Shown: piece after piece, positions 25,448 through 33,641 of the stretch
Layout of the letters: the number at the start of each line of letters is the position of its first letter
How positions within the stretch are numbered: position 1 is the first letter of the stretch
Source of the DNA: Rhodobiaceae bacterium
Lineage (GTDB): Bacteria > Pseudomonadota > Alphaproteobacteria > Rhizobiales > Aestuariivirgaceae
Reading direction: 5' to 3'
Assembly (NCBI GenBank): GCA_009885825.1
Contig: VFJY01000077.1
Coordinates: 1-33,641, forward strand
Length of the DNA: 33,641 nt
Program-made: the position numbers and the translations under genes
Notes under the pieces: model-generated
Told to the model about the DNA's origin: nothing
The model's database searches: none
Seen by the model: only the letters and a program-made list of their open reading frames with translations

Positions 25448-26734
25448 TTAAAGCCGCCGCATCACCGCGATGAAAAATCCATCGGTCCCATGCTGTGCAG
25501 GCGTCAATAGCAATGTGCTGTCCGAGCCATCCGCCGATTTCGGTGGTTCCGTTCCAATGGCTGATGCCCATTGCTTGGCGTAAGGAATGATTTCGAAATT
25601 CTTGTGCCTGTCCAGAAACACCGCGATCTGTTCAATGTTTTCCTCAGGCAAGACCGAGCAGGTGACATAGACCAGCCGTCCGCCCGCCTTCACCAGTTGC
25701 GCGCCCCGCTCCAAAACTTGCCCCTGGTCCTTGATGCGCTGCTGCAATTGCATTTCTGCCAGCCGCCATTTGGCGTCGGGTTTCCTGCGCCACGAGCCCG
25801 AACCCGAACACGGCGCATCAATCAGAACGCAATCAAAGCCGCCCATCTGGTCGAGCTTTTCGGCTTCGTCTGCGGCAATTACCTCGATGTTGGTGACACC
25901 CGCCCGCGTCAGGCGCTCAAAAATTGGCCGCAGGCGATGCCGGTCCGCGTCATAGGCCACAACAAGGCCCTTGTTCTGCATCATCGCCGCAAGCGCCAAA
26001 GCCTTGCCGCCAGCGCCAGCGCAAATATCGGCAACCCGCTCACCCGGCTTGACGCCGGACATGAGGGCTGCAACCTGCGATGCCGCGTCCTGAATTTCAA
26101 ACCAGCCCATGCCATGGACCGGTTCAACCTCAACATTGATATTGCGCGTGCTTGCGTCAGATGGTTTCACCCGCACGCAAAGCGGCGACAAAGGCCCGGC
26201 TTCCGCCCCATGCTTGGCAAATGTCTCAAGCAATTTGGCGCGGTCGCACTTCAGCGTGTTCACCCGCATGTCTATGGGAGCGCGCTGCGAAAGCGCCGCC
26301 CCTTCTTCCGCTACGCGCCCGCCAAAAACCTTGGTGAGCGACGGCATGAGCCATTCCGGAAAGTCACCCCTGATGTGGGCCGGAAGATCATCGCGCATCT
26401 CGCGCGCCAACGCGGTTTTCTCGGCGGCGCTCAGGACACCCGGGCCATACTGCTCCGTACACAGATTTTCGATCTCTTCGGCGGGGATATTCCACACATC
26501 GCGCAACACACCAAGCGCCAGCGCCCGGGGCCTGCCGTCACCCATGCGCGCCGCCGCTGTGTTGCGCCTGCGCAGCACGTCATAGACCAGCGTTCCAATC
26601 GCGTGGCGATCCGTGGAACCCGCGAAGCGATGATACTTGCCCCAATCCTTCAGGGCCTCGGACGCCGGGCGATGCAGGGTGAAAACATCGGTGAGAATTT
26701 CAATTGCCGCGGCAACGCGGCCAGCCATGCGCAT
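25448..26734 (-). CDS. RsmB/NOP-type RNA m5C methyltransferase
   Basis: 428-residue SAM-dependent RNA cytosine-C5 methyltransferase. An N-terminal NusB-like region precedes the Rossmann core (VADICAGAGGKALALAAMM), motif IV DAPCSGSGSWRRKPD with one catalytic Cys, and motif VI YVTCSVLPEENIEQ with the other. It probably modifies 16S rRNA, as RsmB does at C967, but the exact target is uncertain. The start MRMAGR is 3 bases after the MAPEG gene on the same strand. Confidence 0.93.
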   Translation of the reverse strand: MRMAGRVAAAIEILTDVFTLHRPASEALKDWGKYHRFAGSTDRHAIGTLVYDVLRRRNTAAARMGDGRPRALALGVLRDVWNIPAEEIENLCTEQYGPGVLSAAEKTALAREMRDDLPAHIRGDFPEWLMPSLTKVFGGRVAEEGAALSQRAPIDMRVNTLKCDRAKLLETFAKHGAEAGPLSPLCVRVKPSDASTRNINVEVEPVHGMGWFEIQDAASQVAALMSGVKPGERVADICAGAGGKALALAAMMQNKGLVVAYDADRHRLRPIFERLTRAGVTNIEVIAADEAEKLDQMGGFDCVLIDAPCSGSGSWRRKPDAKWRLAEMQLQQRIKDQGQVLERGAQLVKAGGRLVYVTCSVLPEENIEQIAVFLDRHKNFEIIPYAKQWASAIGTEPPKSADGSDSTLLLTPAQHGTDGFFIAVMRRL

Positions 26735-26737
26735 AAA

Positions 26738-27163
26738 CTATCCAATCACGAAAAGGCGAAGGCCGAACCAAGCCCACATGGAAGCCAGGCAAATCATTCC
26801 CGCCAAAAACACCTTGAAGCGCAGCGCAATCACATTTCGCCTGGTTTGAACATAGCTATGGACAACACGCGAGGCAACGAAGGCCCAGGAGAGCAAAACC
26901 AAAACAACATCCGAAAGGCCCGTCATCAGCACCAAAGGCAAAACGGCGTAAAACAGCACCGGAAGCTCAAACTGGTGTTGATAGTTATTCGCAAAATTTC
27001 GAACGGCTTCAGGGTAAGCCGTTTTGTTCGTGTCAATTTCAGTGCGCTTCACCAGCCCCTTGCGCACGGCGGCCAAACGGCCGCTGCCAGTGCGGTAGAG
27101 AACATACAGAATCAACGCAACATGAACAAAGGCTGGCAGCAGCAGCAGTTGGGTTTGCGTCAT
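26738..27163 (-). CDS. MAPEG family membrane protein
   Basis: 141-residue protein with four membrane helices (LLLLPAFVHVALILYVLY first) and the MAPEG-like NNYQHQFELPVLFYAV segment. The family includes glutathione transferases and eicosanoid enzymes; bacterial members are mostly uncharacterised. I used the ATG just after the guaB stop; a GTG nine bases upstream would overlap guaB. Confidence 0.88.
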   Translation of the reverse strand: MTQTQLLLLPAFVHVALILYVLYRTGSGRLAAVRKGLVKRTEIDTNKTAYPEAVRNFANNYQHQFELPVLFYAVLPLVLMTGLSDVVLVLLSWAFVASRVVHSYVQTRRNVIALRFKVFLAGMICLASMWAWFGLRLFVIG

Positions 27164-27164
27164 C

Positions 27165-29406
<2,242 letters not shown>

Positions 29407-29410
<4 letters not shown>

Positions 29411-30504
29411 GCGCCCCTCCTGAACGAGCCATCTTCCAGCATGAGTTTCGTCAGGATGCCTTCGCGCAAGCCCCGGTCCGCCACGCGAATGCGCTGCGCC
29501 GGAAACGCCAGCCGGATTTCCTCTAGGATGGCGCAGCCCGCCATCACCAGGTCAGCCCGCTCCTTGCCAATGCATGGGTTCAATATGCGCTCCGCGTAAG
29601 TCATGGCCAGAAGCTGCGCTGTCACCTGCCCCACATCGCTGCTCGACAGCCACGTTCCATCGACACGTGAACGGTCATAGCGCCGGAGCCCCATTTGAAT
29701 GCCTGCGATCGTTGTCACAGTTCCCGATGTTCCCAGCAAGTGCGATGGCAGAGATGCCTCACCCCTGATGCCTTCGACCTGCACCACAAATTGCAGCAAC
29801 AGCGGCCGGATGAAATCCCGCATCGCCGCGAATGATTGTGAGGTCACGTCCACGCCTCCCCCGAACCGTTCTGAAATGCTGACAACCCCTGCCGCAAGTG
29901 AAGTCCAGGCCAATATCTCGTGCCGGTCGCCACGCCGCTCCACCCACATGACTTCCGTGGAGCCCCCGCCGATATCAAACACCAGCGCGCTTTCAGCATG
30001 GGGATCAATCAGCGGTTCAGCGCCAGTCGCCGCAAGTTGTGCTTCAGTCTCCCGGTCAATGATTTCGAGCTCCAGCCCTGTCTCAGCCGCCACCCGCGCG
30101 ATGAACTCAGCGCCATTGCTGGCCATGCGGCAGGCTTCCGTGGCAATCAACCGGCGTTTCCGGACCTTGTGCCAGAAAAGTTTGTTGGAGCACACCCGCA
30201 AGGCTTCAATGGTGCGGCTCATGGCGGAGGTGTTGAGCAACCCCGTTTTGCCAAGCCCCTCGCCCAGCCGCACAATGCGTGAAAACGCGTCGATGACATG
30301 AAATCCTTGGGCTGACGGTGTTGCGATCAACAGCCTGCAGTTATTGGTGCCCAGATCCAGGGCTCCATAGCTTGCATCGCCAACAGCCGCCTTCGGACTT
30401 CCGGGAACTTCCAAAGCTGGCAGATCGTCCGATCGGCCCTTGTTCCCGTACGATCCGAATCTGCGCCTGCCATGGGAATTTCCCCGATCGCTGGTCGCGT
30501 CCAC
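29407..30504 (-). CDS. Ppx/GppA exopolyphosphatase family protein
   Basis: 365-residue ASKHA-fold phosphatase. The phosphate-1 motif ALDLGTNNCRLLIA is at about residue 47, phosphate-2 is FDIGGGSTEVMWV, and GTSGTVTTIAGI is also conserved. The family hydrolyses polyphosphate or pppGpp; length alone cannot decide, but single-domain proteins beside rlmE are common in alphaproteobacteria. The start is GTG with GGAAGG 7 bases upstream. The first 40 residues are polar and basic, probably disordered. Confidence 0.92.
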
Positions 30505-30701
30505 TCTAAAACCTTCCGGATAACCCCGCCCTCGACAGGAAGCGCCTGGAGTTCGGTAATCATCCCTTAATCATTTCGTTACTGCCATCTTAACAGCTTC
30601 AGAAAGCACGTAAAGCAAATGAATCCCGTCGAATGCGACCAAGCGAATTAACTTAGAATTGACACTAGGAGGACTACTTTACCCGCCAAGGACAGGGTGT
30701 A

Positions 30702-31568
30702 ATGCGGACATTTGGCTCTCGGTGGTTCAAGGAAAACTCGCTCATTGGCGAATATGCGGAGCATTTTGGCGTGGGTGTAACCCGCCAAAAACAATCAATG
30801 GCGCTGAACGCCGCGAAGGTTGAGGCCGAGCTGGCCTCCAAGGCCAAGTCGGAATTTATCGCCAATATGAGCCATGAGCTGCGCACACCCCTCAACGCAA
30901 TTATCGGTTTTTCCGAGATGCTGGCCACGCAGACCGTAACCGGCGCCGACAAGGTTGAGCAATATTCCGCTCACATTGGGCAAGCTGCTGAACATCTTCT
31001 GGCATTGATCAACGGCATTCTGGACGTCTCCAAAATCCAGGCGGGAAATCTGTCGGTTGACCTGGAATCCGTGGAAATCAATGAAATTCTGGAATCCTGC
31101 CTGTTGATCGTGGAAGCCAAGGCCCGGGACAAAAACATCATCATGGAAACCACCATCTCGCCGGATCTGCCAAATTTTCATGCCGACCCGCTGAGGCTCA
31201 AGCAAATTCTTATCAACCTTCTAAGCAACGCGGTTAAATTCACGCCTGCCGGCGGCCGCGTGGAACTGGACATAACAGCCCTCAACACGGGCATTGGCAG
31301 CATTGTTCTCAGTGATACGGGCATTGGCATGTCGGTTGCCGAAATCGGGACGGCGATGAGCCCATTTGGCCAGGTTGATGCCGGTTTCAACAAGCGCCAC
31401 GAAGGCACTGGCCTTGGCCTGCCCATCGCCCACGCATTGGCGCGCCTGCACGGCGGCAACCTCAGCATTGAATCGCAAAAGGGCCGGGGAACGCGGATCA
31501 CCGTGACATTGCCCCTTATCACCGGAGATCAACCGATCTCTCCTTCGCCAGACAGCAGTTTTCACTAA
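30702..31568 (+). CDS. Soluble histidine kinase without sensor domain
   Basis: 288-residue HisKA/HATPase kinase. The phosphoacceptor is His58 (NMSHELRTPLNAIIGFSEML), with the N box NLLSNAVKFTP, G1 LSDTGIGM and G2 GTGLGLPIAHAL. No membrane helix, PAS or GAF domain precedes it, only about 45 residues with a helical linker. An in-frame stop upstream rules out a longer start, so it is not merely misannotated. It resembles PleC/DivJ-type catalytic cores. No response regulator is adjacent; the HerA-like gene follows after 15 bases. Confidence 0.88.
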   Translation: MRTFGSRWFKENSLIGEYAEHFGVGVTRQKQSMALNAAKVEAELASKAKSEFIANMSHELRTPLNAIIGFSEMLATQTVTGADKVEQYSAHIGQAAEHLLALINGILDVSKIQAGNLSVDLESVEINEILESCLLIVEAKARDKNIIMETTISPDLPNFHADPLRLKQILINLLSNAVKFTPAGGRVELDITALNTGIGSIVLSDTGIGMSVAEIGTAMSPFGQVDAGFNKRHEGTGLGLPIAHALARLHGGNLSIESQKGRGTRITVTLPLITGDQPISPSPDSSFH

Positions 31569-31583
31569 AGGGCAATAAGACAC

Positions 31584-33512
31584 ATGGACAGTTCATTTCT
31601 CGCCACGCAGGAACAACCCCACGGTTACGCCGATACAGCCTTGCGAATAGGCCGCATCGTGGCCGTGACTGGCGCGCATGCGATTATCCTTCTTGATATC
31701 GGGACCCAGACCGGCAACCCGGAAAAAGACAGAAGCCCTGAAATCGGCACCTTGCTGAAAGTTGACACCAATACGGCGGTTTCATTGGCGCTCGTTTCAG
31801 CCTTGAGTTCGCCCACGCCTTCGCACAGCAATTCCGAACACGAACTGCGCATTGTCGAGGTCGAGTTCATTGGCGAGCTTCCAAAAGACGAAGACGGCAA
31901 GCCAAAATCCTTCCGCCGCGGCATTTCCTCTTACCCCTCATTGGGTGACACGGTTTACCGGGCCAACCGCGCTGAACTGGCGAAAGCCTATGCCTGCGAT
32001 TCTGAATCATCCATTCGCGTCGGCCACATCCAGCAGGACCGGACCATTCCCGCCATGATCAAGATCGATGAAATGCTGGGCAAGCATTTCGCTGTTCTGG
32101 GAACCACGGGCACCGGCAAGTCCTGCACGGTGGCGCTCATCCTGCGCCGCATCCTGGAAAAAAACCCGCAAGCCCACATTCTTCTTCTCGACGTTCACCG
32201 CGAATATGCCCAGTCCTTCAAGGGCATGTCGGAAGTGATTTCGCCCGACAACATGGTTCTGCCATTCTGGCTGTTGAATTTTGACGAAGCCGTCGAAATT
32301 CTCATTGGCCAGCAATCCGGCCGCGAAACCGACGTGGAAATCCTGCGCGAGCTCATCCCGCTGGCCAAGGGCCGCTACATGAACAATCAGCGCCGTGACA
32401 AAACAGCGATAACGCGCTCCAGTCCGGAAAACACCAATATCGGTGTCGACACGCCTCTGCCCTACAGAACGTCAGACCTCATCGCCATTCTCGAGGAATA
32501 CATTGGCAAGCTGGAGCTGCGCGGCGAACTCTCGCCCTACAAGCGCTTGAAGGCCCGCATTGAAACCATTTCCCGCGATCCACGCTATGCCTTCATGTTC
32601 GGCAGCCTCACCGTTCAGGACAACATGGTTGCGGTGCTTGCCCGCCTGTTCCGCATTCCCGTCAACGGAAAACCCATCGCCATTCTGGAGCTGGGCGGCC
32701 TGCCATCGGAAATCATCAACGTTGTTGTGTCCGTTCTGGCGCGCCTGGCCTTTGACTTCGGCGTGTGGAGCGCTGGCCGCGTTCCAATCACCTTCGTTTG
32801 CGAAGAGGCCCATCGCTACGTTCCAAACGACAAGACACTGGGTTTTGAGCCCACCAAGAAATCGCTCTCGCGCATCGCCAAGGAGGGCCGCAAATATGGC
32901 GTGTCCCTTTGCATCGTGACCCAGCGCCCAGCCGAGCTCGATCCAACCATCCTCTCCCAGTGCAACACGATCTTCTCCATGCGCCTCACCAACGAGCGCG
33001 ACCAGGACATCCTGCGCGCCGGCATTTCCGATGCCGCGGCCAGCCTTCTCGAGTTCATGTCCACCATGGGCACCGGCGAGGCGGTTACCTTCGGCGAAGG
33101 CGTGGCGCTGCCGACCCGCATCAAGTTTGACATGTTGCCAGCCGATGAATGGCCAAGAAGCAACACGGCGTCCTTCACCACCAATTGGGCCAAGGATCTG
33201 CCGGACGATTCATTCCTGCATGAAGTGGTCAGTCGCTGGCGCGCCCAGACGTTTAATCCCGATAGCGCAAGCTACGCCCTTGAAGCAGCCTCGGCGCCAA
33301 TGCAGATCGCAGCCCCGGCTCCCGAGCCCGCCGCCCACAGCATTCGCCGCCCCCCAAGCATGCCGCCAGTCCAGCAGCGGCCAGGCATCCAGCCAGCGCC
33401 ATCTAACTATGGGCATCCAGCGCCATCGCCGAACGCGGTGCCGCCCCCAATCCAGCCCGCCGCTGGCCAGCAACAAAGTCTTTCGAGCCTGATCAAGCAG
33501 TTCAGGTCATAA
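31584..33512 (+). CDS. HerA-like ATPase (DUF87)
   Basis: 642-residue hexameric FtsK/HerA-family ATPase. An N-terminal HAS barrel (about residues 10-150) precedes Walker A GTTGTGKSCT (about 172), LLLDVHREY, ILELGGLPSEIINVVVSVL, Walker B FVCEEAHRYVP and the sensor region VTQRPAELDPTILSQCNT. A Pro/Gln-rich tail of about 75 residues ends in SLSSLIKQFRS. HerA normally works with the nuclease NurA in end resection or with Sir2-type partners in defence. No such partner is here; the upstream neighbour is a histidine kinase. Confidence 0.93.
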   Translation: MDSSFLATQEQPHGYADTALRIGRIVAVTGAHAIILLDIGTQTGNPEKDRSPEIGTLLKVDTNTAVSLALVSALSSPTPSHSNSEHELRIVEVEFIGELPKDEDGKPKSFRRGISSYPSLGDTVYRANRAELAKAYACDSESSIRVGHIQQDRTIPAMIKIDEMLGKHFAVLGTTGTGKSCTVALILRRILEKNPQAHILLLDVHREYAQSFKGMSEVISPDNMVLPFWLLNFDEAVEILIGQQSGRETDVEILRELIPLAKGRYMNNQRRDKTAITRSSPENTNIGVDTPLPYRTSDLIAILEEYIGKLELRGELSPYKRLKARIETISRDPRYAFMFGSLTVQDNMVAVLARLFRIPVNGKPIAILELGGLPSEIINVVVSVLARLAFDFGVWSAGRVPITFVCEEAHRYVPNDKTLGFEPTKKSLSRIAKEGRKYGVSLCIVTQRPAELDPTILSQCNTIFSMRLTNERDQDILRAGISDAAASLLEFMSTMGTGEAVTFGEGVALPTRIKFDMLPADEWPRSNTASFTTNWAKDLPDDSFLHEVVSRWRAQTFNPDSASYALEAASAPMQIAAPAPEPAAHSIRRPPSMPPVQQRPGIQPAPSNYGHPAPSPNAVPPPIQPAAGQQQSLSSLIKQFRS

Positions 33513-33518
33513 TCCGCC

Positions 33519-33547
33519 TTGCGCTGAAAGCCCGCCGCCGCTAGAAC
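33519..33547 (+). promoter_or_regulatory. Candidate promoter of tRNA-Gln
   Basis: TTGCGC, 17 bases, TAGAAC; the -10 lies 19 bases before the tRNA 5' end. Confidence 0.5.
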
Positions 33548-33566
33548 TCCTCCATTCCCGGCGCAT

Positions 33567-33640
33567 TGGGGGATCGGCTAACGGTAGGCCCTCAGACTCT
33601 GACTCTGATTGTCTAGGTTCGAATCCTAGTCCCCCAGCCA
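33567..33640 (+). tRNA. tRNA-Gln (anticodon CTG)
   Basis: 74 bases with CCA encoded. The acceptor stem is TGGGGGA with TCCCCCA, starting with the U1-A72 pair typical of glutamine tRNA, and the discriminator is G. The anticodon stem is TCAGA/TCTGA with loop CTCTGAC, giving CTG. The T arm is CTAGG-TTCGAAT-CCTAG. The D stem is short (GGC/GCC). Confidence 0.93.
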
Positions 33641-33641
33641 A

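Noticed and set aside
30659-30672. TTGACA and AGGAGG before the histidine kinase
   Set aside because: No -10 box at proper spacing was found, and AGGAGG is 30 bases from the ATG with no usable start nearby.

Overview
The window reads as chromosomal DNA of an alphaproteobacterium, most likely Hyphomicrobiales (Rhizobiales-like). The evidence is the gene order mlaE-mlaF / radA-cvpA-purF-SDR, a GTTC-N7-GTTC LexA-type box of the alphaproteobacterial form before radA, alphaproteobacterial versions of der, panB, guaA and guaB, a tandem NnrU pair and moderately high GC. Most of it is dense housekeeping sequence with many ATGA/TGATG stop-start overlaps, so genes are packed in translationally coupled operons.

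Layout. 1-1273: end of an Mla-type lipid ABC transporter operon (permease fragment, ATPase) closed by a bidirectional terminator. 1259-1401 (minus): a short-ORF locus with an unusually complete Shine-Dalgarno. 1488-3149: YtcJ-like amidohydrolase. 3165-8235 (plus): LexA box, radA, cvpA, purF, an SDR oxidoreductase and an FAH-family hydratase. 8245-12712 (minus): one long run nnrU-nnrU-panB, a 37-residue membrane peptide, a YfgM-like TPR protein, a small lipoprotein and der. 12851-14322 (plus): two tandem ParA-like ATPases. 14345-15225: ArsR regulator with its operator and an AHSA1/SRPBCC protein.

15234-19766 is the accessory part. Imperfect 20-bp direct repeats (17/20 identical) bracket about 4.5 kb, one copy lying exactly at the 3' end of guaA, a known integration target. 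Inside are a tandem 12-bp repeat, an IS21 istB remnant, a 1144-residue SWIM-SNF2 ATPase and a frameshifted PD-(D/E)XK-like nuclease pseudogene. No integrase remains, so this looks like an old, decayed island.

19748-25447 holds guaA and then a metal locus: an MntR-type regulator (plus) divergent from an overlapping minus-strand operon coding for a Tat-exported two-domain multicopper oxidase, a ZIP transporter with an extra N-terminal domain, and an Nramp transporter. A perfect 7-2-7 palindrome sits in the divergent promoter region. This is the most coherent candidate for a little-described system: periplasmic metal oxidation tied to Mn/Fe uptake under one regulator.

25448-30504 (minus) carries an RsmB-type methyltransferase, a MAPEG protein, guaB, rlmE and ppx/gppA. 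30702-33512 (plus) carries a soluble histidine kinase and an orphan HerA-like ATPase, and the window ends with tRNA-Gln(CTG). guaA and guaB, the two GMP-branch enzymes, and purF of the common purine pathway all lie here, but in separate transcription units.
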